A stretch of DNA of 25,417 bases from Oceanospirillaceae bacterium UBA7410 (GCA_002470565.1 DKMQ01000007.1:1-25417); one strand, 5' to 3'. Positions 1-8,350 are shown, counted from the first letter of the stretch. The notes: generated by a model from the letters alone, not told the origin. Numbers and translations are program-made.

Positions 1-149
1 ACAATCTCTGTAAGAGAATCAAAAGATAAAATATCTTGCGCATGATCATTAAACGAAACTACTGACATTTCCACACTTAGCGCTCTTGCACACAACGCAG
101 AGCCCACTTGGCTAGATGCTCCTACGACTAAAATTTTTATTGATGACAT
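1..149 (-). CDS. RmlD-like sugar-nucleotide reductase, N-terminal fragment (runs off left edge)
   Basis: Only the first 49 codons are in the window; the gene continues past base 1. The fragment starts MSSIKILVVGASSQVGSALC, a beta strand followed by a glycine-rich nucleotide-binding turn (GASSQVG) typical of the extended short-chain dehydrogenase/RmlD family (dTDP-4-dehydrorhamnose reductase and relatives). The later stretch AQDILSFDSLTEIV resembles the 'D-I-(T/S)-D-x-x-x-(V/I)' segment that follows the second strand in RmlD. The ATG lies three bases after the stop of the deaminase gene, so the two are probably co-transcribed. No good Shine-Dalgarno is visible, which suggests translational coupling. 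Substrate cannot be judged from this fragment; other NAD(P)-binding Rossmann proteins remain possible. Confidence 0.6.
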   Translation of the reverse strand, partial: MSSIKILVVGASSQVGSALCARALSVEMSVVSFNDHAQDILSFDSLTEI

Positions 150-152
150 GAG

Positions 153-1157
153 TTACTGGCTATCCACATAGTGTTGTAGATTTTGATGTAACTCATCCTT
201 ACGCGCTATGCTACAAAAGCTAGCATCGATAGCATTAGCTGTAAATTTAGCTAACTCAAGATGACTTGTGTGAAAAGAGGAGGCAACAGCTGCAAAGTTA
301 TCATTCATGTATCCACCAAAATAAGCAGGATCATCAGAATTAATACCCACACTGACTCCTTGGCGCAGTAATTCTACAATACTGTGCTGCTCCATAGACT
401 GAAACACCTTTAGCTTGGTATTAGAAAGGGGACAAACAGTTAAGTGTATTTGTTGTTCTATAAGGCGAGATACTAGTTGAGGGTCATCGACACAACGCAC
501 TCCATGGTCAATGCGACTCACCTTAAGAATATCTAACGCGTCGGTAATATTGCTTGATGGGCCCTCTTCGCCTGCATGTGCGACCGTTAGGTAGCCCTGT
601 TTGACTGCCTCTGCAAAGACCCTAGCAAACTTTTCTGGAGGGTGACCTATTTCTGATGAATCTAGACCTACTGCAACAATTTCTTGTTTCCATGGTTTGG
701 CTTGCTGCAGCGTTTCAAAGGCGCTCGCTTCATCTAAGTGACGCAAAAAACATAATATCAGTTGGCTGGTAATACCCAATTCGAGCTCAGCCTGAAGCAG
801 TGCTTGGGTTAGGCCTTCCATCACTGTGTCAAAGCTTATACCCCTGTCTGTGTGAGTTTGTGGATCAAAAAATAACTCTGTATGAAGCACATTATCGGCT
901 TTACAGCGCAACATATAAGCCCAAGTTAAGTCATAAAAATCTCTTTTACTGATCAGTACTTGAGCACCCTGGTAATAAATATCCAAAAATGACTGCAAAT
1001 TAGAGAAATCATAAGCACCACGCACTTCCTCTGGGTTGGAGAATGGAATATCTATACCATTGCGCTGCGCTAGCTCAAACATAAGCTCGGGCTCTAAACT
1101 TCCTTCAATGTGTAAATGCAATTCTACTTTTGGCAAACCCGCAATAAATTGATACAA
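153..1157 (-). CDS. add: Adenine/adenosine deaminase family protein (probable adenine deaminase)
   Basis: A 334-residue metal-dependent amidohydrolase of the adenosine deaminase family, which hydrolyses the 6-amino group of a purine to release ammonia. Visible metal and catalytic residues: HLHIEGS (H14, H16), HAGEE (H194, E197), IDHGV (H218) and SDDP (D275, D276). The protein is very close to the P. aeruginosa PA0148 type (GLDSSEIGHPP, FFDPQTHTDRG), which as I recall was shown to act on adenine rather than adenosine; adenine deaminase is therefore the likelier activity, giving hypoxanthine for purine salvage. The start is TTG at 1157: no ATG occurs in frame after the upstream stop, a GGGA lies 8 bases before it, and the resulting MYQFI start matches the family. 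An RmlD-like gene follows three bases downstream. Confidence 0.9.
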   Translation of the reverse strand: MYQFIAGLPKVELHLHIEGSLEPELMFELAQRNGIDIPFSNPEEVRGAYDFSNLQSFLDIYYQGAQVLISKRDFYDLTWAYMLRCKADNVLHTELFFDPQTHTDRGISFDTVMEGLTQALLQAELELGITSQLILCFLRHLDEASAFETLQQAKPWKQEIVAVGLDSSEIGHPPEKFARVFAEAVKQGYLTVAHAGEEGPSSNITDALDILKVSRIDHGVRCVDDPQLVSRLIEQQIHLTVCPLSNTKLKVFQSMEQHSIVELLRQGVSVGINSDDPAYFGGYMNDNFAAVASSFHTSHLELAKFTANAIDASFCSIARKDELHQNLQHYVDSQ

Positions 1158-1234
1158 AATAGCATTCCCATTAGCCTGATATAATAAACGTTATTCTATC
1201 ATTAATTACTTAGCTCAAGGAGCTTGGTCGGTTC

Positions 1235-1259
1235 TATGATCACTTCTCAGTTGATCATA
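1235..1259. repeat. Perfect 8-bp inverted repeat between the deaminase gene and dgkA
   Basis: TATGATCA (1235-1242) and TGATCATA (1252-1259) are exact reverse complements separated by 9 bases, in the 167-bp divergent intergenic space (1158-1324). The dyad is AT-rich and has no T-run, so it looks more like a protein-binding operator than a terminator. No regulator is identified. The rest of this space holds a TATAAT hexamer at 1299-1304 that could serve dgkA, without a convincing -35. Confidence 0.4.
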
Positions 1260-1324
1260 AATTGATTAGACTAACAAAGGTAAGTAAGCAGCAGAAACTA
1301 TAATAACAGGCAGCAAAAAACCTT

Positions 1325-1720
1325 ATGCACTCAGCCAAACCTGACCTACGCAGCTACCCTAAAAACAGTGGATGGAAAAGAATGTATCACGCAACATCCT
1401 TCTCTCTTAAGGGCATGCTTTATTGCTTTAAAAATGAGGCAGGTATGCGTGAATATACTATGATATTTTTAGCAAGCATCCCTTTCGCCATCTACCTTGG
1501 AGAATCACCTGTAGAGCGCATCCTCATGCTAGGGGCTGGTTTATTAGTGATACTCATGGAGTACCTTAACTCTGCTATAGAAACCACATTAGATCGCATT
1601 AGTTTGGCACACCATGACCTTACGGGGGCAGCAAAGGATATGGGGTCAGCCTCTGTTTTTGTTGCCGCTTTATTTTTTGTTTATGTTTGGGGTGAGTTTA
1701 TTTACCGTCATTTTAGTTAA
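1325..1720 (+). CDS. dgkA: Diacylglycerol kinase
   Basis: A 131-residue integral inner-membrane enzyme that phosphorylates diacylglycerol with ATP, returning the diacylglycerol left by osmoregulated-glucan or other head-group transfer to phosphatidic acid. It has the prokaryotic DgkA signature: NEAGMRE (E38, equivalent to E. coli E28), EYLNSAIETTLDRI (E79 to E85, the conserved acidic active-site segment) and AKDMGSASV. Three hydrophobic helices are evident (about 45-58, 65-82, 108-125). It is about ten residues longer than E. coli DgkA because of an N-terminal extension (Ser/Lys/Pro-rich, 1-15). A TATAAT at 1299-1304 may be its -10 element. It ends at a hairpin terminator facing the acyl-CoA dehydrogenase. 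Confidence 0.95.
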   Translation: MHSAKPDLRSYPKNSGWKRMYHATSFSLKGMLYCFKNEAGMREYTMIFLASIPFAIYLGESPVERILMLGAGLLVILMEYLNSAIETTLDRISLAHHDLTGAAKDMGSASVFVAALFFVYVWGEFIYRHFS

Positions 1721-1732
1721 TCTACTCTTATT

Positions 1733-1758
1733 AAAAAGCCCGCCTAGGCAGGCCTTTT
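1733..1758. terminator. Probable bidirectional terminator between dgkA and the acyl-CoA dehydrogenase
   Basis: An imperfect inverted repeat, AAAAAGCCCGCC then TA then GGCAGGCCTTTT, pairs over about ten positions with two mismatches. It has a T-run on the plus-strand side and an A-run that becomes a T-run on the minus strand. It lies 12 bases after the dgkA stop and 18 bases beyond the end of the convergent gene, so it can serve both transcripts. Confidence 0.75.
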
Positions 1759-1776
1759 ATAGCTTTAGCACCAAAT

Positions 1777-3576
1777 CTAAAACCTAAAATGCTCTTGGTC
1801 TAAGCCTTGTAGCGTGCCCGCTCCAGCTAGCATTGTAGTGGCGTGGGTCTGGGTTCTAGGCAACAAACGTGAGAAGAAAAATTGTGCTGTAAACAACTTC
1901 GCTTGGTAGAAATCAATATCACCAGCACCTTTCGCCAAAGCATCTTGAGAGATCTTTGCCGCTCGAGCAAAAAGGTATGCTTGGGTTACATAGCCTGAAT
2001 ACATTAAATAATCCACTGAAGCTGCACCCACCTCATTGCGATCTTTCAAGGCTGCCATACCCACTTTCATGGTCAGATCACCCCATTCTTTGTTAAGCGC
2101 CATTAGTGGCTCAATAAATTCAGCCATCACTTCATTTCCAGCTTCAGCTTTGCAGAAAAGATGGATTTTCTTAGTAAAAGCTTTAAGGCTTTGGCCCTGC
2201 GTCATGAGCACTTTACGCCCTAAAAGATCCAATGCTTGGATACCAGTAGTGCCTTCATAAATAGTCGAAATGCGGGCATCGCGAACAATTTGCTCCATAC
2301 CATATTCACGAATGTATCCATGCCCACCAAAGCATTGCATACCCAAATTGGCAGACTCTAAGCCCGTTTCAGTCATGAATGCTTTAGCAATAGGTGTCAA
2401 TAACGACAATAGCACTTCAGCCTCTTTGGCTTCATCTGTGGTGCCGTTATGTGTGACAGTGTCATTTAATTGAGACAAATAATAAACTAACATACGTCCG
2501 CCTTCAGCAAAGGCTTTAGCTGTTAACAGCATCCTACGAACATCTGGATGAACAATGATTGGATCTGCGGGCTTTTCTGGCTCAACTGGACCAGCAAGAG
2601 AGCGCATTTGCAAACGCTCTTTACTGTATTCTAAAGCACCCTGAAAGGCGCCTTCAGCTGAACATAACCCCTGCACTGCAGTACCTATACGCGCAATGTT
2701 CATAAAGGTGAACATGCAACTTAAACCTTTATTTGCTGGGCCAATAAGGTAACCTTTGGCACCATCAAAGTTCATTACACAAGTCGCATTGCCATGAATG
2801 CCCATTTTGTTCTCTAACGAACCACATTTCACTTGATTACGCTCACCAAGGCTACCATCTGCATTAACATTAACCTTAGGTACGATAAACAATGAAATGC
2901 CTTTAGTACCCTCAGGCGCACCAGGTAAACGAGCAAGTACGATGTGCACAATGTTATCCACCATGTCATGCTCACCAGCAGATATAAATATTTTTGTTCC
3001 CGTAATGGCATAGCTACCATCTGCTTGAGGTTCAGCTTTGGTGCGCAATAAGCCTAAGTCTGTTCCACAATGAGACTCGGTTAAACACATTGTGCCAGTC
3101 CAGCGCCCCTCGACAAGAGGTAATAGATACAGTGTCTTCTGTGCATCAGTACCATGAGTTTCTATAGTATTCATTGCACCATGGCTTAGCCCCGGATACA
3201 TGCTCCAAGACCAGTTGGACGTGCCACTTAACTCATTAATCATTGTGCCTAAAGACTCAGGTAAGCCTTGCCCTCCAACAGATGGACTATGTGAAATAGA
3301 GGGCCAGCCGCCCTCTACATAACGCGCATAGGCTTCTTTAAACCCAGCGGGCGTCGTTACATGACCATCATCCCAAGCACACCCCTGCTCATCGCCAGAA
3401 GCGTTAATAGGAGCTAGCACGTTTTCAGCAAACTTTGACGCTTCCTCAAGGATAGCATCAATTGTTTGTACATCAATATCCTCATTTCCTTGTAATGTTT
3501 TGTAGTGGTCAGACATGGCTAACACTTCGTGCATTACAAATTGAATGTCGCGTTGTGGGGCTCGGTAACTAGGCAT
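1777..3576 (-). CDS. Acyl-CoA dehydrogenase, FadE1/FadE2 type
   Basis: A 599-residue FAD-dependent acyl-CoA dehydrogenase for the first oxidation step of fatty-acid beta-oxidation. It resembles the large (~600 aa) Pseudomonas enzymes encoded beside the biotin operon (PA0506/PA0508 type). Order of domains: an N-terminal extension (1-45), all-alpha N-terminal domain, central beta domain with MCLTESHCGTDLGLLRT (163-179) and ITGTKIFISAGEHD (191-204), C-terminal helical domain with GGHGYIREYGMEQIVRD (418-433), and the catalytic-base motif IYEGTTGIQALDLLGRK, with Glu441 at the position of MCAD Glu376. A further C-terminal domain of ~140 residues is characteristic of this subfamily. The start ATG has GGAG five bases upstream. 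The promoter region carries a PsrA-like operator. Chain length preference cannot be read from sequence. Confidence 0.93.
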   Translation of the reverse strand: MPSYRAPQRDIQFVMHEVLAMSDHYKTLQGNEDIDVQTIDAILEEASKFAENVLAPINASGDEQGCAWDDGHVTTPAGFKEAYARYVEGGWPSISHSPSVGGQGLPESLGTMINELSGTSNWSWSMYPGLSHGAMNTIETHGTDAQKTLYLLPLVEGRWTGTMCLTESHCGTDLGLLRTKAEPQADGSYAITGTKIFISAGEHDMVDNIVHIVLARLPGAPEGTKGISLFIVPKVNVNADGSLGERNQVKCGSLENKMGIHGNATCVMNFDGAKGYLIGPANKGLSCMFTFMNIARIGTAVQGLCSAEGAFQGALEYSKERLQMRSLAGPVEPEKPADPIIVHPDVRRMLLTAKAFAEGGRMLVYYLSQLNDTVTHNGTTDEAKEAEVLLSLLTPIAKAFMTETGLESANLGMQCFGGHGYIREYGMEQIVRDARISTIYEGTTGIQALDLLGRKVLMTQGQSLKAFTKKIHLFCKAEAGNEVMAEFIEPLMALNKEWGDLTMKVGMAALKDRNEVGAASVDYLMYSGYVTQAYLFARAAKISQDALAKGAGDIDFYQAKLFTAQFFFSRLLPRTQTHATTMLAGAGTLQGLDQEHFRF

Positions 3577-3605
3577 GATGGCTCCGTTTTTTTACAGCAT
3601 AAGGG

Positions 3606-3635
3606 GGTATTTTCAAACAGTTGTTTGAAAATACC
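3606..3635. promoter_or_regulatory. PsrA-like (TetR-family) operator: perfect 14-bp inverted repeat
   Basis: GGTATTTTCAAACA (3606-3619) and TGTTTGAAAATACC (3622-3635) are exact reverse complements around a 2-bp centre. The core CAAAC-AGTT-GTTTG (3614-3627) fits the published Pseudomonas PsrA consensus (G/C)AAAC-N2-4-GTTT(G/C) as I recall it. PsrA is a fatty-acid-responsive TetR-family repressor of beta-oxidation genes. The dyad covers the proposed -10 element and start point of the acyl-CoA dehydrogenase gene, the classical position for repression. The regulator gene is not in this window, so its identity is inferred. Confidence 0.7.
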
Positions 3636-3657
3636 TTGTTTCCTATTGCTAGGTCAA
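3628..3657 (-). promoter_or_regulatory. Probable sigma-70 promoter of the acyl-CoA dehydrogenase gene
   Basis: On the minus strand TTGACC (3652-3657) and TATTTT (3628-3633) are separated by 18 bases. The -10 hexamer lies inside one arm of the operator, and the predicted start falls near its centre, giving a leader of about 45 bases. Confidence 0.55.
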
Positions 3658-3732
3658 TTGTGAGACTTCATAGTCATCAAATAAAGCAATAAAGGCGCGG
3701 GAGGAGCACTCAAGATTCAACTAGCCAAAACG

Positions 3733-4440
3733 CTAGTTAAGCAACAGGTTCAATTTCAGATAAGTTTGGCAAGCTTCAATCCTTGCCAAGGGAGAATCTA
3801 CACTGACAAGGTTAGGAACCAAACCCAGCATAGGAGCTGGTATGCGATCTTTTAAAGTAGCAATATTAGCATCCAACTCAATCATTTCAGGATCAACACA
3901 GTTAGCAACCCAACCTGCAAGCGTTAAGCCGTCCCTGGTAATCGCCTCGACGGTTAATAGCGCATGATTAATACATCCCAGGCGCATACCCACTACCAAC
4001 ACAACAGGTATAGATAAGCCTATGGCAAAATCGGCCAAAGTTTCACGCTCATTAACAGGCACCCGCCAACCACCAGCACCTTCTACTAGGGTTAAATCTG
4101 CCCCCTGCATTATCACACCACTAGTGTAACCAACAAGGCGATCTACTTGCATACGCTGCCCTTCTTTTTGGGCTGCGATATGGGGGGCAATAGGATCAAT
4201 AAAAGCCACTGGATTAACCTGCTCATAATATAAAGGCAGTGTGCATTGTGCTAAAAGTTGTTGGGCATCATCATTTCTTAAACCATCTTTAGTATCGATA
4301 CAGCCAGCGGCCACAGGCTTAACTGCAGCTGTAGTCAAACCTTGGCTGCGTGCCTGAGCTAAAAGCGCACAAGCGATCATAGTTTTTCCAACATCAGTGT
4401 CTGTGCCAGCTATAAAGTAGCGTTTTTTTATACTCTTCAT
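3733..4440 (-). CDS. bioD: Dethiobiotin synthetase
   Basis: A 235-residue cytoplasmic ATP-dependent enzyme that carboxylates and closes 7,8-diaminopelargonic acid to dethiobiotin, the step before BioB. Visible motifs: P-loop GTDTDVGKT (12-20, K19), AVKPVAAG with K41 (equivalent to the substrate-binding Lys37 of E. coli), NDDA (D57/D58, Mg2+/ATP) and the VEGAGGW loop (E120). It is the last gene of bioBFHCD; its ATG overlaps the bioC stop as ATGA, and AAGG lies seven bases upstream inside bioC. A short hairpin (AACTAGC/GCTAGTT, 3719-3738) overlaps its stop codon but has no T-run, so read-through toward the acyl-CoA dehydrogenase is possible. Confidence 0.95.
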   Translation of the reverse strand: MKSIKKRYFIAGTDTDVGKTMIACALLAQARSQGLTTAAVKPVAAGCIDTKDGLRNDDAQQLLAQCTLPLYYEQVNPVAFIDPIAPHIAAQKEGQRMQVDRLVGYTSGVIMQGADLTLVEGAGGWRVPVNERETLADFAIGLSIPVVLVVGMRLGCINHALLTVEAITRDGLTLAGWVANCVDPEMIELDANIATLKDRIPAPMLGLVPNLVSVDSPLARIEACQTYLKLNLLLN

Positions 4441-5255
4441 ACAACTACCTTGGTTTTAGCTTTAATATAATAAACCTCATAGGTGACTGGCAGTTGGCCT
4501 TTCTCATCTCGCAAAGACTCATACGCCTGCACCATTTTACGCAAACGTCCAACTCCCATCAAACCCTGTGCTGCATAAGCATTATGATTACTTGCACCCA
4601 GTTGCTTTAAATCCTTAGTGAGTTGCTGCACAGATTTATATTTAAGTTCGATTGGTCTGCACTCAACGCTTACTTCTACGAAGTGGTTTTTAAGAGCCTT
4701 ACGTAAAACCTCTAACGGCACAAACTCATTAACATGCTGATAATTATCCACTTGGCCCCACGCCCACTTAAGTTGATGTAAGGTTTGTGGGCCTAATGTA
4801 GCACAGTGAAAAAAGCCATCTTCTGTCAAACAGTGGGCTACACCAGAAAATACAGCATCAAGGTTTTTGCACCACTGAATAGCTAAAGAGGAAGTCACTA
4901 AGTCATATGTACGGGCGTGGCCTGGCAAGGCCAAGGGAATTTGTTGCGCGTCACCTAATTGCCAGTTGAGTTTGCTGTTATGGTGACACGATTGAGCGTA
5001 GTCAATCATACCTTGTGCAATATCTAAACCCGTAACCTTAGTCACAGCTTCAAGATTAGCCAACTTAGCGCTGACATATCCTGTTCCACTGCCAATGTCC
5101 AACACACGACCTTGGTGAAGACCTGCACCTTTAGTGATTAGTTGGTCCGCCACGAGGCGCTGCAAGCCTGCAACTTGATCATAATTTTTAGCTGCTTGAC
5201 TAAATGAGTGAGCCACATCTTGCACATCAGGTAAAAAATTTGTATTAGATATCAC
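4437..5255 (-). CDS. bioC: Malonyl-[acyl-carrier protein] O-methyltransferase
   Basis: A 272-residue class I SAM-dependent methyltransferase. BioC methylates the free carboxyl of malonyl-ACP (or CoA) so that fatty-acid synthase can extend it to pimeloyl-ACP methyl ester. SAM motif I is VLDIGSGTGYV (51-61), followed by GLDIAQGMIDYA (motif II region) and the YDLVTSSLAIQWC segment typical of BioC. The C-terminal YEVYYIKA resembles the usual BioC end. The start is GTG at 5255, forming a GTGA overlap with the bioH stop; the stop overlaps bioD as ATGA. Gene context (bioB, F, H, C, D) makes the assignment firm. Confidence 0.93.
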   Translation of the reverse strand: MISNTNFLPDVQDVAHSFSQAAKNYDQVAGLQRLVADQLITKGAGLHQGRVLDIGSGTGYVSAKLANLEAVTKVTGLDIAQGMIDYAQSCHHNSKLNWQLGDAQQIPLALPGHARTYDLVTSSLAIQWCKNLDAVFSGVAHCLTEDGFFHCATLGPQTLHQLKWAWGQVDNYQHVNEFVPLEVLRKALKNHFVEVSVECRPIELKYKSVQQLTKDLKQLGASNHNAYAAQGLMGVGRLRKMVQAYESLRDEKGQLPVTYEVYYIKAKTKVVV

Positions 5256-6028
5256 AAGGGCACCTCAAGGTGAAGAAAATTGGCCATCTGTCTCGTGACT
5301 CCACAATGTTCCAGTAAATAACCGTGAGCGCCTTCCACATAATTCACTTGCACGCTAGTAGGCAACTGTAACTGGCTCACCCATTCAAATGGTACCAATG
5401 CATCATGAGTAGCCAACTCTATATAGCAAGGCTGGGTGAGCTGACAAAGGTGTACTCGCTCATCTAATTCTTGCAATAACTTAAGACCAAAAGCTTTGCT
5501 CACCTGCACCTGCATAAGTTCAAGCATTTGCTCTACCAAAATCTTAGGAGCTACTGACCCTTTGGCTTGCAGACTTGCAAAACGTCGTAAGGTTTTGCTT
5601 GCCAAAGCCTCATAGCCTTGCTGAAATTGTGCCAACAAATTTGGTAACATTGCACTTGGCCAATTAGCCCCACTGGTAAATTTAGGGTTCACTGCTATTA
5701 GTGTGACGCTTTGAATGCGTGTATCGTTATGGGCCATGCGAATCGCTATTTGCGCACCTAATGACCAACCTAAAATATGGTATTGGTTTGGAAGAAATTG
5801 CTTGGTGATAGCAATCCACTCATCAAGCTGTGAAATATTATTACGTTTGTCAGCAATAAAGGCATCCTGCCCGTGCCCGGGCAAATCCAGTAGTATCAGC
5901 TCATATTGACCCTGCAAGTCGTTCAGCATCACATCAGACCAACAGTTATTGTCATAACCCCAGCCATGAAGTAAAACAAGCTTAGGTTTTTCAGTTATCG
6001 TAGACAAAGTTTTGAGGTCTCCATTCAC
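5252..6028 (-). CDS. bioH: Pimeloyl-[acyl-carrier protein] methyl ester esterase
   Basis: A 258-residue alpha/beta-hydrolase that removes the methyl ester placed by BioC, releasing pimeloyl-ACP for BioF. Triad candidates: Ser89 in GWSLGA (87-92), Asp209 in THDALVP and His235 in EGAHGYLLEH. The oxyanion region LLHGWGYD (19-26) resembles E. coli BioH 'LLHGWG'. Length matches E. coli BioH (256 aa). The start is GTG at 6028, overlapping the bioF stop as GTGA; the nearby CAT at 6022-6024 is in another frame. Its end overlaps bioC. Confidence 0.92.
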   Translation of the reverse strand: MNGDLKTLSTITEKPKLVLLHGWGYDNNCWSDVMLNDLQGQYELILLDLPGHGQDAFIADKRNNISQLDEWIAITKQFLPNQYHILGWSLGAQIAIRMAHNDTRIQSVTLIAVNPKFTSGANWPSAMLPNLLAQFQQGYEALASKTLRRFASLQAKGSVAPKILVEQMLELMQVQVSKAFGLKLLQELDERVHLCQLTQPCYIELATHDALVPFEWVSQLQLPTSVQVNYVEGAHGYLLEHCGVTRQMANFLHLEVPL

Positions 6029-7215
6029 TCTTTCACCGACAGCAACAAGCCTTGCTTTTGCAGCACGGCTAAGGCCTCAAGCAACTTTTGTAAATGGCTC
6101 TCTGTATGCGCCGCAGATAAAGTAATTCTTAAGCGCGCAGTGTCTTTTGGCACCGTTGGTGGGCGAATGGCTGTAACTAACAAACCCATGTCCTTAAGTG
6201 CGCTGCTTACTCTTAGTGCCACAGTTGATGATCCTAACATGATGGGCTGAATAGCCGTATCACTCGGCATCAAAGGCAGGCCTAGCTCTTTGGCTCGCTT
6301 CTTAAAAACATCAATCAAGTGTTTAAGATGCTGCTGTCGCCAAGCTTCATCTGTCAACAAATTAACTGCAGCAAGGCTTGCAGCAGCTATTGATGGTGGA
6401 AGAGCGGTGGTGTAAATATAGTTACGAGAAAACTGTATAAGACTTTCGATCAGCGTATCACTACCTGCTACAAAAGCACCATAACTACCCAAAGCCTTAC
6501 CTAAAGTGGCCATATAAATGGGGCACTCTTTAACTGTAAGACCTTGAGCTATAGCGCTACCTTCACCGTTGGGGCCAAGCACACCAAAACCATGGGCATC
6601 ATCAATCATCAGCCAAGCCTTTTGCTCATCACAAACCTGGCTTAGTGGCCTTAGCGCGGCACTGTCACCATCCATACTAAATACGGCATCAGTGGCGACC
6701 AAACGTCGTCTTGCTTGGGTATTTTTTAGTTGTTGCTGTAAATCAAGGCTGTCATTGTGACGATAGCGCTTAAATTTAGCTGCACTTAGTAGCCCACCAT
6801 CCAATAGAGATGCATGATTCAAACGGTCTTGGTAGATGGCATCTTGGCGCTCTAGCAGGCTGCTGATCACCCCCATATTGGCCATATAGCCACTAGAAAA
6901 TAACAATGCTCTGGGACGTTGCGTCGCTTTAGCTAATGCTTCTTCTAGCTCATGATGCAGATCAGTGTGACCTACAACCAGATGTGATGCCCCACTGCCT
7001 AATCCATAATCAACACAGGCTTTTTTCGCAGCACTGATCAGCTGTGGATGGTTAGCTAAACCTAAGTAATCATTACTACAAAAAGCCAGTAGAGCCTGCC
7101 CGTTTACCTTTAGTTCTGGCGCTTGTGGCCCTGAATGTGAAGTACGGCTGCGATACAAATCATCAGCTTGGCGTCGCTTAAGTTGCTCATCAAAAACGTG
7201 GTCTAAACTGTGCAT
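6025..7215 (-). CDS. bioF: 8-amino-7-oxononanoate synthase
   Basis: A 396-residue PLP-dependent alpha-oxoamine synthase that condenses pimeloyl-ACP/CoA with L-alanine to give 8-amino-7-oxononanoate (KAPA). The Schiff-base lysine is K240 in MATLGKALGSYGAFV; DDAHGFGVLG contains D205 and H208 (PLP ring contacts), and FCSNDYLGLA, GSGASHLVVG and SSGYMAN are family motifs. Length is close to E. coli BioF (384 aa). The ATG shares one base with the bioB stop (TAATG). No bioA is present in the window: the aminotransferase converting KAPA to DAPA must be encoded elsewhere, as in Pseudomonas. Confidence 0.95.
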   Translation of the reverse strand: MHSLDHVFDEQLKRRQADDLYRSRTSHSGPQAPELKVNGQALLAFCSNDYLGLANHPQLISAAKKACVDYGLGSGASHLVVGHTDLHHELEEALAKATQRPRALLFSSGYMANMGVISSLLERQDAIYQDRLNHASLLDGGLLSAAKFKRYRHNDSLDLQQQLKNTQARRRLVATDAVFSMDGDSAALRPLSQVCDEQKAWLMIDDAHGFGVLGPNGEGSAIAQGLTVKECPIYMATLGKALGSYGAFVAGSDTLIESLIQFSRNYIYTTALPPSIAAASLAAVNLLTDEAWRQQHLKHLIDVFKKRAKELGLPLMPSDTAIQPIMLGSSTVALRVSSALKDMGLLVTAIRPPTVPKDTARLRITLSAAHTESHLQKLLEALAVLQKQGLLLSVKE

Positions 7216-8321
7216 TAGAGACTAGCGTCAACAAACATGTGCTCCGAGCGTGCATGATTAATCGCCTGTTCGATGGCACCTTGGTGTGCCTCATCAGAAA
7301 CATCTTGGCCTTTTTCAGGACGAATGCCTAGCTTAGAAAATAATGCTCTGTCTTTTTGTGCTGCTGGGTTTTCGGTAGTCAGCAATCGCTCACCATAAAA
7401 TATTGAATTAGCACCGGCAAAGAAACACATCGCTTGCATTTGCTCATTCATTTGCTCCCTTCCCGCAGACAAACGCACATGAGATTGGGGCATTAATATA
7501 CGCGCAACAGCTATAGTGCGTATAAAATCAAATGGTTCAAGGTCTTCAATTTGATCTAAAGGAGTGCCTTCAACTTTTACTAACATGTTGATAGGCACGC
7601 TTTCTGGATGCTGTGGCATATTAACTAACTGTTGTAACAACCCCACGCGATCCCTTAAGTCTTCTCCCATTCCTACGATCCCGCCAGCACACACTTTCAT
7701 GCCAGAATCACGCACATTGGTTAAGGTATTCAAGCGATCTTGATAGGTTCTGGTAGTGATAATAGACCCATAAAATTCTGGTGAAGTGTCAAGGTTATGA
7801 TTGTAATAATCTAACCCCGCCTCAGATAATTCTTGGGCTTGCTCTGGCGCTAACATGCCTAAAGTCATGCATGTCTCAAGGCCCATAGCTTTTACTTCTT
7901 TAACCATCTCTAATACGTATGGCATATCTTTAGCACGGGGATTTTTCCAAGCAGCTCCCATACAAAAACGAGTTGCCCCTGTGGCTTTCGCAGCCTCAGC
8001 CTCTATGATCACTTCTTTGACTTTCATTAAGCGCTCAACTTCTAGACCAGTATCATTATGAACACTTTGTGGACAATATTTACAATCTTCAGGGCAAGCC
8101 CCCGTTTTTATAGACAATAATGTGCTGACCTGTACTTCATTGGGGTCAAAATGCATGCGATGAATTGTTTGAGCCTTAAAGAGGAGGTCATTCATTGGCA
8201 AAGAGAACAATTGAGTGATTTCATTAACACCCCAATCATGTCGCTGGTCAATTTTCAAAAGTGAACTAGACTTAGTGTCTGTATTCATAGAAGTGTCAGT
8301 GGAAGTGTTCGTTGATGTCAT
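7215..8321 (-). CDS. bioB: Biotin synthase
   Basis: A 368-residue radical-SAM enzyme that inserts sulfur into dethiobiotin. CPEDCKYC supplies the [4Fe-4S] ligands C76, C80 and C83; C120, C151, C211 and R283 match the [2Fe-2S] ligands of E. coli (C97, C128, C188, R260) at a constant offset of 23. [12 protein letters not shown] and [10 protein letters not shown] are family motifs. The offset comes from an N-terminal extension rich in Ser/Thr/Asn/Asp ([20 protein letters not shown]). The ATG at 8321 has no clear Shine-Dalgarno; an in-frame ATG at 8288 (Met12) is an alternative, also without one. First gene of the operon; a promoter and candidate BirA operator lie upstream. Confidence 0.96.
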   Translation of the reverse strand: MTSTNTSTDTSMNTDTKSSSLLKIDQRHDWGVNEITQLFSLPMNDLLFKAQTIHRMHFDPNEVQVSTLLSIKTGACPEDCKYCPQSVHNDTGLEVERLMKVKEVIIEAEAAKATGATRFCMGAAWKNPRAKDMPYVLEMVKEVKAMGLETCMTLGMLAPEQAQELSEAGLDYYNHNLDTSPEFYGSIITTRTYQDRLNTLTNVRDSGMKVCAGGIVGMGEDLRDRVGLLQQLVNMPQHPESVPINMLVKVEGTPLDQIEDLEPFDFIRTIAVARILMPQSHVRLSAGREQMNEQMQAMCFFAGANSIFYGERLLTTENPAAQKDRALFSKLGIRPEKGQDVSDEAHQGAIEQAINHARSEHMFVDASL

Positions 8322-8350
8322 GGAATTGCCAGCTTAGGAGTTCAGCAAGC

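Noticed and set aside
3719..3738. AACTAGC/GCTAGTT hairpin at the bioD stop as a terminator
   Set aside because: Seven base pairs, low GC and no T-run; not listed as a terminator.
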